Shown: in pieces, positions 1 through 7,865 of the stretch
How positions within the stretch are numbered: the first letter of the stretch is position 1
Layout of the letters: the number at the start of each line of letters is the position of its first letter
Source: Ruminococcus sp.
GTDB taxonomy: Bacteria; Bacillota; Clostridia; Oscillospirales; Ruminococcaceae
Assembly: GCA_021770655.1 (NCBI GenBank)
Contig: JAETQO010000029.1
Span: 1-36,995, forward strand
DNA length: 36,995 bases
Direction of reading: 5' to 3'
Made by a program: the position numbers and the translations under genes
The notes under the pieces: generated by a model
Told to the model about the DNA's origin: nothing
Database searches by the model: none
What the model saw: only the letters and a program-made list of their open reading frames with translations

Positions 1-242
1 AAAAACGTGTATGAAACGATGATGATTATCATTTGCTTTACGATATTTCGACGTTCCTAACGAACCGCAGTATGATTAAACTCGAATTAAAAGGTTTCTA
101 TTTATAATGTGTGGGGCGAGAAAAGTTGCATTTTTTATGCAACAATTACTGAAATGTTGTCAAATTAAAAGATAAATCATTTGTTTGCACAAGTTTTGCG
201 GTGATGTATTGTGAAAATCGTATAGAAATGTGCGTAAAAAAA

Positions 243-501
243 CGGGTTATTGTAGAGTGAGGAATGATTGACAAAGGCGGAACGGTGTGTAGTAGTAAAA
301 CGGACTGCGTGTCTAACGGGGCGATAAATGGGATTTATCCGACCGAAAATTTTCATCTACCCCCTACAATTCATCTGAGCGTTGAAACAACGTTGTGGAA
401 AATCACCAGATGCACTCTGTGCGGTTTAGTGCTATGGAGAAGCCTCTGCAAACGAGGTCTTCGGGCGGAAAAAGTCACTCCCAGAAGTACCTTGCGACCC
501 G
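243..501 (+). ncRNA. candidate structured RNA, family not recognised
   Basis: Two nested helices close this stretch: cgggt 243-247 with acccg 497-501, and gagtg 255-259 with cactc 476-480. They enclose four hairpins: gataaat/atttatc at 323-339, cgttg/caacg at 380-392, gcac/gtgc at 412-422, and an 8-bp stem with one bulge at 439-462. So many exact stems in 260 nt are hard to explain by a protein; the open frame here (264-518) has no recognisable domain and no ribosome site. I could not match it to tmRNA, RNase P, SRP or 6S RNA by their signature sequences. It ends just before the nadE promoter and has no U-tract, so it may be processed or may be a leader. The strand is inferred from closing-stem polarity only. 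Confidence 0.4.
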
Positions 502-514
502 AATTAAAAAAAAG

Positions 515-543
515 TTGAAAAAAAGGGGTGGGTGTGGTATACT
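515..543 (+). promoter_or_regulatory. sigma-A promoter of nadE
   Basis: TTGAAA at 515-520 and TATACT at 538-543 are separated by 17 bases. Transcription would start near 550. This excludes the ATG at 532, which lies inside the promoter, and supports ATG 577. Confidence 0.8.
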
Positions 544-576
544 AAATGTGAGTATATTATTTTAAGGAGTCTGTTT

Positions 577-2547
577 ATGAAAGATGGATTTGTAAAGGTA
601 GCCGCTTGTACGCCGGAAATTCAGGTCGCGGACGTTGACTTTAATGTTTCAAAAATTACAGAGCAGATAAAACAGTGCGCCGAAATGGGCGTGAAAATTG
701 CTGTTTTCCCAGAGCTTTGCGTAACGGGATATACCTGTCAAGACTTGTTCTTTCAGGACGCTTTGCTCGATAAGGCTATGCAGGGAGTTGTTGAGATCGC
801 AAAGTGTACTGAGGGCAAGAATATGCTTGCGGCAGTGGGGTGTCCTGTTAAGGCTAAGGGAAAGCTTTATAACTGTGCGGCGGTAATGGCGGGAGGCGAT
901 GTTCTGCTGTTTGTTCCCAAAACTCATTTGCCCAATTACAATGAATTTTATGAGGCAAGACATTTTACGCCGTACACACGTTCATTTGAAACGATACACT
1001 TGGCAGGGCTTTTCAACGACGGCAAATATCACGAGGTTGAAATGGGGCAGGGGCTGGTAAGGCTAGGAAATTATCCCGAACTTGTTGTCGGTTTTGAGAT
1101 ATGCGAGGACTTGTGGGTGGCTGATCCTGTTTCAAATTATCTTGCCGGAGCGGGAGCAAATATTATATGCAATCTTTCGGCGTCCGACGAGGTCATCGGA
1201 AAGGACATCTACCGCAGACAGCTTGTTTCAAATCAGTCCGCAAGACTTGTGTCGGGATATATTTACTGCTCCGCAGGGGACGGAGAGTCAACGCAGGACA
1301 TGGTTTTTTCGGGTCATAATCTTATTGCGGAAAACGGTGCTATCTTAGCGGAAAGCAAGCTGTTTGAAAACGGCATTACCGTTTCCGAAATAGATATAAA
1401 AAAGCTTGCATTTGAGAGAAGAAAAATTTCAACATATTCCGAGAATAAGCCTTATTATGAAGACGATGAGCAAAACGGAAAAGCAAATATTCCGACGTAT
1501 TGTTTTTATGTTGACATCGGCGTTGAGGAAACTAAGCTTACACGCCGTATTTCAAAGACGCCCTTTATTCCCTCGGACAAGGCGGAAAGAAACGAACGCT
1601 GTCATCTTATTCTGCAAATGCAGTCGCACGGACTTATGAAAAGAATTGCCCATACTCACTCAAAGACGGTTGTTATCGGTATTTCGGGCGGGCTTGATTC
1701 TACTCTTGCTTTGCTTGTCTGCGTTATGGCTATGGATCTGCTGAAAAGACCGCATACGGATATTGTTGCGGTGACGATGCCTTGCTTCGGTACGACAAAG
1801 AGAACGAGATCCAATGCGGAGATACTCTGCGAGGCGCTTGGCGTGACTTTCAGAGAGGTGGATATTACAAAGTCGGTTTTACAGCATTTTGAGGATATAG
1901 GTCACGATGTCGGCGACCACAGCGTGGTGTTTGAAAACGGGCAGGCAAGAGAGAGAACCAAGGTGCTGATGAATATTGCCAATCAGGTGAACGGCATGGT
2001 TGTCGGTACGGGCGATCTGTCCGAGCTTGCGCTGGGCTGGGCGACTTATAACGGCGATCATATGTCCATGTACGGAGTGAACGCGTCTATACCTAAGACG
2101 CTGGTAAGACACATTGTTCAGTATTACGGCGATACCTGCACTTCCGACAAGCTCAGAGATGTACTGTACGATATTTTGGACACTCCTGTTTCGCCGGAGC
2201 TTCTTCCTACGGACGAGAGCGGAACGGAAATGACTCAGAAAACGGAAGATCTGGTAGGCCCTTACGAACTGCACGACTTTTTCCTTTATTACGGAATACG
2301 CTGGGGATTTGAGCCGAGAAAGGTCTATCGTCTTGCGAGATATGCTTTCGGCGGCGACTATGATAAAGAGACGGTACTGAAATGGATGAAAACTTTTTAC
2401 CGCAGATTTTTCTCTCAGCAGTTCAAACGCTCCTGTCTGCCGGACGGGGCAAAGATCGGTTCGGTTACTCTTTCTCCGAGAGGGGATTGGAGAATGCCGT
2501 CGGACGCTGTGGCTAAGCTTTGGCTGGAGCAGTTGGAGGGACTGTAA
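577..2547 (+). CDS. nadE: glutamine-dependent NAD(+) synthetase
   Basis: This enzyme makes NAD from deamido-NAD and ATP, taking ammonia from glutamine, in the cytoplasm; it is the last step of NAD synthesis. The 656-residue protein has the usual two-domain layout. The N-terminal nitrilase-type glutaminase shows the Glu-Lys-Cys triad: E46 in FPELCVTGY, K115 in PKTHLPNYNEF and C177 in FEICEDLW. The C-terminal ATP-pyrophosphatase domain has its PP-loop SGGLDS at 370-375. Length and motif order fit the family well. Start ATG 577 has AAGGAG at 564-569; the upstream in-frame ATG 532 is inside the promoter. It appears to be transcribed alone, with a repeat-containing gap downstream. Confidence 0.95.
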   Translation: MKDGFVKVAACTPEIQVADVDFNVSKITEQIKQCAEMGVKIAVFPELCVTGYTCQDLFFQDALLDKAMQGVVEIAKCTEGKNMLAAVGCPVKAKGKLYNCAAVMAGGDVLLFVPKTHLPNYNEFYEARHFTPYTRSFETIHLAGLFNDGKYHEVEMGQGLVRLGNYPELVVGFEICEDLWVADPVSNYLAGAGANIICNLSASDEVIGKDIYRRQLVSNQSARLVSGYIYCSAGDGESTQDMVFSGHNLIAENGAILAESKLFENGITVSEIDIKKLAFERRKISTYSENKPYYEDDEQNGKANIPTYCFYVDIGVEETKLTRRISKTPFIPSDKAERNERCHLILQMQSHGLMKRIAHTHSKTVVIGISGGLDSTLALLVCVMAMDLLKRPHTDIVAVTMPCFGTTKRTRSNAEILCEALGVTFREVDITKSVLQHFEDIGHDVGDHSVVFENGQARERTKVLMNIANQVNGMVVGTGDLSELALGWATYNGDHMSMYGVNASIPKTLVRHIVQYYGDTCTSDKLRDVLYDILDTPVSPELLPTDESGTEMTQKTEDLVGPYELHDFFLYYGIRWGFEPRKVYRLARYAFGGDYDKETVLKWMKTFYRRFFSQQFKRSCLPDGAKIGSVTLSPRGDWRMPSDAVAKLWLEQLEGL

Positions 2548-2677
2548 GGAAAGTTCAGAAAACTGCGTATTTGCGCATTTGCAACCGAAAGTTTACACGA
2601 AAATATTCAAATGCAACACAAAATTGGTTGAGGTTGCCTTCTTGTAAGTGCTATGATTTTGTCGGTGAAGAGATTTA

Positions 2678-2827
2678 CCAAGGAAGCGCTGATTAAATCA
2701 AATTCGCCCTTTCAAACAATGAAACTCACGCGGCTGAATTTGATACGCTTCGCTTTAATCAGTGCATCCCAAGGAAGCACTGATTAAATCAAATTCGCCC
2801 CGTTCAAACAATGAAACTCACGCGGCT
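2678..2827. repeat. MITE-like repeat with 58-nt direct copies
   Basis: Two nearly identical 58-59-nt copies, 2678-2735 and 2769-2827, begin ccaaggaagc and end cacgcggct; they differ at only a few positions. Between them, gctttaatcagtgcatcc (2752-2769) is the inverse of the gcactgattaaa part of the copies, so one copy plus the intervening 33 bases looks like a small element with inverted ends. The right copy runs directly into a truncated XRE gene. It carries no coding sequence of its own. This is a candidate non-autonomous element; its genomic copy number cannot be seen here. Confidence 0.6.
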
Positions 2828-3596
2828 TCCCGAAATGGAAAAGATAATCGTGCTTTGCGATATGTTCGGCTGTTCGATGGACACTCTTGTCAAGGGCGAC
2901 GCGGCTAAGGAGATATGCGAGGATACCGCAGGATATGACAGGCATATGAACCGCTTTGCGAAAATGATGTCGGCGGGAGTGGGAATCATTATTTTCGGCG
3001 TGGCAGTAAGTGCGTTTTTAGATGCGTGGGAAAAGCTGGACGGTCTTTCGGCGATGGTATTCTTCCTGTTTTTGCTTGTGGCGGTAATGCTGTTTGTTAT
3101 CGGCGGAATGCAGAATGAAAGCTTTCGGAAGAACAATCCCCGTATAACTGACTTTTATACAGACGAGCAGAAAAAGGCATATGAGGCGAAGTTCCCAATA
3201 CTAACGGCGATAGGCATAGGCATTATTATTTTGGGCTTAGTGCTTACGGTAGGTTTGGAGTATCTGCCCGAATCTGTCTTGTCAACGGCTCTGGCAGATT
3301 CGTCGCTTCTGGTATGCGTGGCTGTAGGCGTTTCGGTACTTACTAACGGCGGCATAATCAAGGATAAGTACAATATCAATAAATACAACAAAGAGACAAA
3401 AGTACAGGAGAATAAGGAGAAGAACGGTGATCTTACAGGCAAAATATGCGGGGTGATAATGCTTGTATGCACCATAATCGCTATAATTGCGCTGTTTGTT
3501 TTTAAGTGGAGTTATTTCTGGATAATATTTGCTGTCGGCGGACTGCTTTGCGGCATAGCGGCGATCATTTTCGGAGACAGGGACAAAGAGAAATAA
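2811..3596 (+). pseudogene. XRE-type membrane-linked regulator lacking its HTH
   Basis: The frame opens inside the right copy of the repeat (MKLTR is repeat-encoded). From LPEMEKIIVLCDMFGCSMDTLVKGD onward it matches the tail of an XRE-family helix-turn-helix domain, which normally follows about 40 residues containing the recognition helix. Those residues are absent, and I find no remnant between nadE and the repeat. The rest is intact: a linker, then about five to six hydrophobic segments (roughly 44-64, 76-97, 126-147, 159-175, 211-231, 234-252), the layout of clostridial XRE proteins fused to a membrane domain. No good ribosome site precedes ATG 2811. The most likely reading is a gene decapitated by insertion or recombination of the repeat. 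A membrane remnant could still be made if transcribed. Confidence 0.7.
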
Positions 3597-3698
3597 CGCT
3601 GTGCTGTACGGCACTGGATAAATCCGCATAGCGTGAAAAAATAAAAAAAGTCATAAAATGTTAAGCACCTGTCGGTTTTATATCGGGGCTTGATATAG

Positions 3699-3710
3699 TA
3701 TAATTATAAT
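3699..3710 (+). promoter_or_regulatory. probable -10 region(s) of the glnA operon
   Basis: Two adjacent TATAAT hexamers lie at 3699-3704 and 3705-3710. No good -35 is present 16-18 bases upstream (TTTTAT at 3676-3681 is the best), which fits a promoter needing an activator or subject to later control in the leader. Confidence 0.5.
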
Positions 3711-3715
3711 AATGT

Positions 3716-3800
3716 GTCAAAAGGTCCGAGGAGAGTTTGGGGGCGCCGCACAAGGCTGTCGGTGTTGCCTTTAGTCCGAGGACGTAAGAATGGAGGGTTA
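3716..3800 (+). promoter_or_regulatory. structured glnA leader, possible ANTAR target
   Basis: The 5' leader carries the 9-mer gtccgagga twice (3724-3732 and 3774-3782). The second copy is followed by c, so either gtcc can pair with the single ggac at 3780-3783, giving alternative folds. Between them aaggc/gcctt forms a 5-bp stem with a 10-nt loop (about 3752-3771). ANTAR proteins bind tandem small hairpins in leader RNAs, and an ANTAR gene is the next gene in this operon. No U-tract terminator is visible, so control may act on translation or RNA stability. The ribosome site GGAGGG is at 3792-3797. Confidence 0.4.
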
Positions 3801-3804
3801 ATCA

Positions 3805-5124
3805 ATGAAATATACCGAGAGGGAAGTTTTGCAGTTTGTTGAGGAAAATGACGTAAAATTCGTAAAGCTTATGTTCTGCGACATATTCGGATCGCTGAAA
3901 ACAATTTCTGTTATTGCAGGGGAATTGCCCAAGGTTTTCAGGGAGGGGCTCGTATTCGACGCCTCAAAGCTTGGCGGTTTTCTTAACGTTACCGTTTCAG
4001 ACCTGCGGCTTTATCCCGATCCCGACACCCTCGCTCTGCTTCCTTGGAGACCTCAGCACGGCAGGGTAGTACGGTTTTTCTGTTATCTTAAATATCCGGA
4101 CGGAACAGCTTTTGACGGCGACGGAAGATTTTTTCTTAAATCGGCTATATCGTATGCAAGAGGCAAGGGCTATAATTTCCAGATAGGTACGTCCTGCGAA
4201 TTTTACTGCTTTGAGAAGAACGAGCATGATCTGCCTACAAAACAGCCTCACGACTATGCGGGTTACTGCGACGCGGCTCCTGTTGACAGGGGTGAAAATC
4301 TCAGGAGGGATATTTGTCTTACGCTGGAGCAGATGGAAATATATCCGGAAAGCTCCCGCCACGAAAACGGTCCGGGACAGAACGAGATCGATTTTCAGTA
4401 TGCGAACGCTCTGAAAGCGGCGGATAACCTGGTTACTTTCAAGAACGTGGTAAAATCCGTAGCGGACAGGAACGGTCTGCACGCTACGTTTATGCCGAAG
4501 CCCATGAATGATCAATGCGGTTCGGGACTTCATATCATGCTGATGTGCATGAAGGGCACGGAAAATGTTTTCGAGCCCAGACTTGACGCACTTTCGCAGG
4601 AGGCTCGGAGCATGACGGCGGGCATACTCAAAAATGTCGGAGACATGACGCTGTTTCTGAATACCACTACAAATTCTTACAGGCGGCTTGGAAATCTGCT
4701 CGCTCCGAAGTATATATCCTGGTCCCATGAAAATTACGCTCAGCTTCTGAGAGCGCCTCTTACAAACAAGGAGGAGAACGGTATAATTCTACGTTCTCCG
4801 GATAACACCTGTAATCCTTATTTTGCGATGGGACTGCTTATATATGCTTGTCTGGACGGCGTTATAAACAAGGAACAGTTATGCGATCCTTTTAATATCA
4901 ACACGAACACCGCACCTGCAAGCGAGCTTGAAAAGCTGAAAACTCTTCCGCAGTCCTTAGAGGAGGCTGTGGAGGCGGCTGAGAACAGCGAATTTCTTAA
5001 AGAACACCTTTCGGAGCGCTTGCTGGAGCATTATATCCGTCAAAAGAAGGAGCTTATCAGTGAGTACAACCGTGCTCCCGACAAGGAGCAGTTTGAAACT
5101 GTGAAATATTTTTATCATCTGTGA
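3805..5124 (+). CDS. glnA: type I glutamine synthetase
   Basis: ATP-dependent condensation of glutamate and ammonia to glutamine, cytoplasmic, a dodecamer in this family. At 439 residues it is in the GSI-alpha size range of Bacillota. Recognisable elements are the N-terminal beta-grasp segment (FVKLMFCDIFGSLK), the glutamate-site segment NGPGQNEIDF (about 193-202), GSGLHIML (about 238-245) and the LLRAP segment near 314. No adenylylation-site tyrosine block is present, as expected for GSI-alpha. It diverges from typical GlnA: the metal-site histidine region reads GSGLHIM and the usual RVP is RAP, so a divergent GlnA subclass is likely. The start follows GGAGGG by 7 bases. An ANTAR regulator gene follows 42 bases downstream, pointing to shared nitrogen control. 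Confidence 0.88.
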   Translation: MKYTEREVLQFVEENDVKFVKLMFCDIFGSLKTISVIAGELPKVFREGLVFDASKLGGFLNVTVSDLRLYPDPDTLALLPWRPQHGRVVRFFCYLKYPDGTAFDGDGRFFLKSAISYARGKGYNFQIGTSCEFYCFEKNEHDLPTKQPHDYAGYCDAAPVDRGENLRRDICLTLEQMEIYPESSRHENGPGQNEIDFQYANALKAADNLVTFKNVVKSVADRNGLHATFMPKPMNDQCGSGLHIMLMCMKGTENVFEPRLDALSQEARSMTAGILKNVGDMTLFLNTTTNSYRRLGNLLAPKYISWSHENYAQLLRAPLTNKEENGIILRSPDNTCNPYFAMGLLIYACLDGVINKEQLCDPFNINTNTAPASELEKLKTLPQSLEEAVEAAENSEFLKEHLSERLLEHYIRQKKELISEYNRAPDKEQFETVKYFYHL

Positions 5125-5166
5125 TATAGATGACGGACAGAAAATCTGCGGCAAGGAGGTTGGACA

Positions 5167-5739
5167 ATGGAGAGAATTCTGGTCGCTTCGGGCAATGAAA
5201 AGGCGACGGCAATGCTTATTAATCTTCTTAAAGAAACGTTTCCTGCCTGCAAGGCGTCCATTGCCGCAACGGGACTTGAAACGCGAAGAGCTGTGGGAAC
5301 AGGGGATTACGACTGCGTAGTTATAAACTGTCCGCTGTCCGATGAATACGGAAACGAGCTTGCCGAGATAGTTTCCACTTCGTCAAACGCAAGCTGTGTA
5401 GTTATTGCAAAATCAGAAAATGCGGATATTCTTGCCGACAAGCTGGAGGATTTCGGCGTAATGGTCATTCCGAAGCCGCTCAGCAGGCAGGCGTTTTACA
5501 GAAGCATGAAATTTGTAAGCGCATCCAGAAAGCGTATGCTCGGCATTCAGACGGAAAACCTTAAGCTTCAGAAAAAGCTGGAGGAGATAAGGACGATAAA
5601 CAGGGCGAAGTTTGCGCTTATTCAATATCTCAGTTTTACGGAGCAGCAGGCGCACAGATACCTTGAAAAGCAGGCTATGGATCAGCGCTGTACAAAGTTC
5701 GAGGTCGCACAGAAGGTTATTAAGATGTACGAGGTATAA
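5167..5739 (+). CDS. ANTAR-domain RNA-binding regulator
   Basis: A 190-residue protein with an N-terminal receiver-like domain (about 1-120) and a C-terminal ANTAR domain (about 130-190; LEEIRTINRAKFALIQYLSF, then T-E-Q-Q-A-H-R-Y-L-E-K). A helical linker containing LQKKLEE lies between them. The usual phospho-acceptor aspartate region reads CVVINCPLSDEYG, with Asn where Asp is expected, so phosphorylation is doubtful and another signal may control it. Family members bind paired hairpins in nascent RNA and prevent termination. Its place directly after glnA, and the structured glnA leader, suggest it regulates nitrogen genes, perhaps its own operon. The start has AAGGAGG at 5154-5160. Confidence 0.85.
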   Translation: MERILVASGNEKATAMLINLLKETFPACKASIAATGLETRRAVGTGDYDCVVINCPLSDEYGNELAEIVSTSSNASCVVIAKSENADILADKLEDFGVMVIPKPLSRQAFYRSMKFVSASRKRMLGIQTENLKLQKKLEEIRTINRAKFALIQYLSFTEQQAHRYLEKQAMDQRCTKFEVAQKVIKMYEV

Positions 5740-5820
5740 GGAGTTGTACCGATATATGCAGAGATTGCCGGCACTATTATGAAAATAATGTTACCAATTT
5801 GTTAAATTAGGTGAATGTAC

Positions 5821-5849
5821 TTGCAATCCGGCACAAAATGTAGTATAAT
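5821..5849 (+). promoter_or_regulatory. strong sigma-A promoter of fba
   Basis: TTGCAA 5821-5826, 17-base spacer, TATAAT 5844-5849. GGAGG at 5876-5880 precedes ATG 5890. Confidence 0.85.
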
Positions 5850-5889
5850 AGACAAGGTTTTAAAAATAAAGTAACGGAGGTTATTAAAA

Positions 5890-6753
5890 ATGTTAGTTTC
5901 AGCTAAGGAAATGATGGCTAAGGCTCTTGCAGGCAAGTATGCCGTAGGTCAATTCAACATTAACAACCTTGAGTGGACAAAGGCAATCCTTCTCACTGCG
6001 CAGGAGTGCCAGTCCCCTGTAATTCTCGGCGTATCCGAGGGTGCGGGCAAATATATGTGCGGTTACAAGACTATCGTAGGCATGGTCAAAGGAATGATCG
6101 AGGAGCTTAATATTACAGTTCCTGTAGCACTTCATCTCGACCACGGTACTTTTGAAGGCGCAAAGGCTTGTATCAATGCAGGTTTCTCTTCTATCATGTT
6201 CGACGGTTCTCATTATCCTATCGAGGAGAATATCGCTAAGACAACAGCGCTGGTAAACACTTGCGACGTTCTTGGTCTTTCTCTTGAGGCGGAGGTCGGT
6301 TCTATCGGCGGCGAAGAGGACGGCGTAGTCGGCATGGGCGAGTGTGCTGATCCTGATGAGTGTAAGGCTGTAGCGGATCTTGGCGTAACAATGCTTGCGG
6401 CAGGTATCGGCAACATTCACGGTAAGTATCCTGAAAACTGGCCGGGTCTTTCTTTTGAGACTCTTGCGGCAGTTAAGGAAAAAGTCGGCGATATGCCTTT
6501 GGTACTTCACGGCGGTACAGGTATTCCTGATGATATGATCAAGAAGGCAATTTCTCTCGGAGTTGCAAAGATCAATGTAAATACTGAGTGCCAGCTTTCA
6601 TTCCAGGAGGCTACCAGAAAGTATATTGAAGAAGGCAAGGATCTTCAGGGCAAGGGCTTTGACCCGAGAAAACTTCTCGCACCGGGCTTTGAGGCTATCA
6701 AGGCAAAGGTCAAGGAGAAGATGGAGCTGTTCGGATCTGTCGGCAAGGCATAA
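5890..6753 (+). CDS. fba: class II fructose-1,6-bisphosphate aldolase
   Basis: Zn-dependent reversible cleavage of fructose-1,6-bisphosphate to dihydroxyacetone phosphate and glyceraldehyde-3-phosphate, in glycolysis and gluconeogenesis. The 287-residue protein shows the class II pattern: LHLDHGTFEGAK (catalytic D84, zinc ligand H85), the EAEVGSIGG loop (about 133-141), GNIHGKYP (H177) and LHGGTGIPDD (H207), then the phosphate-binding GVAKINVNTE segment. Length fits the FbaA/GatY type. Codon choice favours preferred synonyms (CTT, GGC, GCA), and both promoter and ribosome site are strong, as for a highly expressed gene. It appears monocistronic. A tagatose-bisphosphate aldolase is the alternative, less likely with no galactitol genes nearby. 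Confidence 0.93.
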   Translation: MLVSAKEMMAKALAGKYAVGQFNINNLEWTKAILLTAQECQSPVILGVSEGAGKYMCGYKTIVGMVKGMIEELNITVPVALHLDHGTFEGAKACINAGFSSIMFDGSHYPIEENIAKTTALVNTCDVLGLSLEAEVGSIGGEEDGVVGMGECADPDECKAVADLGVTMLAAGIGNIHGKYPENWPGLSFETLAAVKEKVGDMPLVLHGGTGIPDDMIKKAISLGVAKINVNTECQLSFQEATRKYIEEGKDLQGKGFDPRKLLAPGFEAIKAKVKEKMELFGSVGKA

Positions 6754-6821
6754 TAAAGCTATATGATGTTCGCGGCTGCTCGTTGAGGGCTGCTGCGGGC
6801 ATAATATAAATTAAAATTGAA

Positions 6822-6866
6822 TTGAGTGTATCCTAGGACTAACCACTCACAAATAAAAACAAGGAG
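6822..6866 (+). promoter_or_regulatory. preQ1-I-like riboswitch
   Basis: A short hairpin tgagtg/cactca (6823-6828 with 6844-6849) has a 15-nt loop, tatcctaggactaac, followed by an A-rich tail (6850-6860) and AAGGAG (6861-6866). The loop bases tcct (6831-6834) can pair with agga in the Shine-Dalgarno, giving the H-type pseudoknot of preQ1-I riboswitches, with a CTAACC-like loop end as in thermophilic clostridial examples. It lies 8 bases before the start of a QueT transporter gene, the expected cargo. Ligand binding would hide the ribosome site and shut down uptake. Confidence 0.8.
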
Positions 6867-6874
6867 AAATTTCT

Positions 6875-7384
6875 ATGGAGATTTTTAATGCACGCAGGAT
6901 AACGAATATCGGTGTGGTGACTGCGATTTATGTAGTAGCGACGCTCTTATGCAGTGGGCTGGCTTACGGACAGGTACAGTTTCGGGTATCGGAAATACTT
7001 GTACTTTTGTGCTTTTTCAACAAGGACTACATAATATCCATGACACTCGGTTGTTTTATAGCGAATCTGTTCAGTCCTTTGGGATTTATAGATGCCGGTT
7101 TTGGAACGGTCGCAACGCTTATTGCGGCACTGTTGATTTACTTTACGCGAAAGAAGGTAAATTTAGCAGTCGCATCGCTTTATCCGGTGGTTACAAACGC
7201 AGTTATTGTAGCGATCGAATTAAAGATCGTTTACGGATTGCCTTTGTTTATTAACATGGCGTGGGTTGCGCTTGGCGAATTTATATGCGTGTCGGTTCTC
7301 GGAGTTATAGTTGTATCAGCTCTTTCAAAGAACAAATCTTTTATGAAGCTGATAATGTTCGGCTCTGAAAACAAAACAGTTTAA
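6875..7384 (+). CDS. queT: QueT family queuosine-precursor ECF transporter S component
   Basis: Membrane substrate-binding component for uptake of preQ0/preQ1-type queuosine precursors, working with a shared ECF energizing module encoded elsewhere. The 169-residue protein has about five to six hydrophobic segments and the family pattern YGQVQFRVSEILVLLCFF (about 31-48), an AxxxNxFSPLGFIDAGFGT segment, and ELKIVYGLPLFINMAWVALGE (about 115-135). The preQ1-I-like leader directly upstream independently supports the substrate. Start ATG 6875 follows AAGGAG by 8 bases. The ECF ATPases and T component are not in this window. Confidence 0.88.
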   Translation: MEIFNARRITNIGVVTAIYVVATLLCSGLAYGQVQFRVSEILVLLCFFNKDYIISMTLGCFIANLFSPLGFIDAGFGTVATLIAALLIYFTRKKVNLAVASLYPVVTNAVIVAIELKIVYGLPLFINMAWVALGEFICVSVLGVIVVSALSKNKSFMKLIMFGSENKTV

Positions 7385-7402
7385 AACAGCTTGTCTGTTT
7401 TA
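7382..7402 (+). terminator. terminator overlapping the queT stop codon
   Basis: taaaacag (7382-7389) pairs with ctgtttta (7395-7402), loop cttgt, followed by tatatatt. The stem uses the stop codon. It is AT-rich and only moderately stable. Confidence 0.5.
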
Positions 7403-7481
7403 TATATTGCGGAGCAACTTTTATAATAGTCCGCCTCGGTTTTGGATTTTTACCGTGTAAAATTATAAAAACCCGTTATAT

Positions 7482-7519
7482 GCAGGTGTGGCGGAATAGG
7501 CAGGCGCGCTGGCTTCAGG
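7482..7519 (+). pseudogene. tRNA-Leu(CAG) 5' half, copy A
   Basis: The 38 bases match the acceptor 5' strand (gcaggtg), D arm (tggcggaataggcag) and anticodon stem/loop start (ctggcttcagg) of tRNA-Leu, then stop being tRNA exactly after ttcagg in the anticodon loop. The following bases (7520-7644) are a spacer that recurs nearly base for base at 12450-12574. No T arm or CCA follows, so this is not a working tRNA. Confidence 0.75.
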
Positions 7520-7644
7520 CAGCGTAACGACAGTGAATTTATCTGCTTTGCTGATTTCCGGTTCATCATAAATGTGGATCAGTGTGATTAGCACCCACCT
7601 CGGCTTTTGGATTTGAGCCGTGTAAAAGTTTCAAATTCTTATAC

Positions 7645-7682
7645 GCAGGTGTGGCGGAATAGGCAGACGCGCTAGCTTCAGG
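7645..7682 (+). pseudogene. tRNA-Leu(CAG) 5' half, copy B; left edge of island
   Basis: This is the same 5' tRNA half, 163 bases after copy A, but with anticodon stem ctagc. Its acceptor strand gcaggtg and stem ctagc are complementary to cacctgc and gctag in the orphan tRNA 3' half at 35412-35464. The two therefore read as one tRNA-Leu split by 27.7 kb. The sequence after the break begins cggcgttacgacagtgaa. Confidence 0.72.
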
Positions 7683-7740
7683 CGGCGTTACGACAGTGAA
7701 TTTATCTGTCATTATGGTTATAGAAATTTTATTGTTAAGA

Positions 7741-7784
7741 AAACGGCGGCAGGGGAATTTTTCTTGCCGTTATTTTATTTGTAA
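7741..7784 (+). terminator. possible terminator before marR
   Basis: aacggc (about 7742-7747) pairs with gccgtt (about 7767-7772), followed by attttattt. This insulates the MarR/ABC module from upstream transcription. Confidence 0.45.
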
Positions 7785-7800
7785 AAATTTATAGATCATC

Positions 7801-7847
7801 TTGACAAGCTATAAGTTATATGCTATAATATGTAGCGTACTACATAT
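7801..7847 (+). promoter_or_regulatory. consensus promoter with MarR operator
   Basis: TTGACA 7801-7806, 17 bases, TATAAT 7824-7829 with an upstream TG. An inverted repeat ATATGTAG (7828-7835) / CTACATAT (7840-7847) overlaps the -10 end and start site. The same TATGTAGC half-site recurs before the ABC genes (8322-8339), which points to autoregulation by the MarR protein encoded here. Confidence 0.85.
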
Positions 7848-7865
7848 CAGAAAAGAGGGATGTTT

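Noticed and set aside
264-518. 84-residue open frame before nadE
   Set aside because: No domain, no ribosome site, and it overlaps the hairpin-rich candidate RNA.
532-576. Longer nadE start at 532
   Set aside because: The ATG lies inside the -10/-35 promoter; ATG 577 has a good ribosome site and matches the family length.
3598-3650. Terminator after the XRE remnant
   Set aside because: acgctgtgc/gcatagcgt forms a long stem, but an A-rich stretch follows on the plus strand instead of a T-tract.
3997-4728. Long antisense frame in glnA
   Set aside because: It is a shadow of the glutamine synthetase gene with no domain or ribosome site; similar antisense frames elsewhere were dismissed for the same reason.
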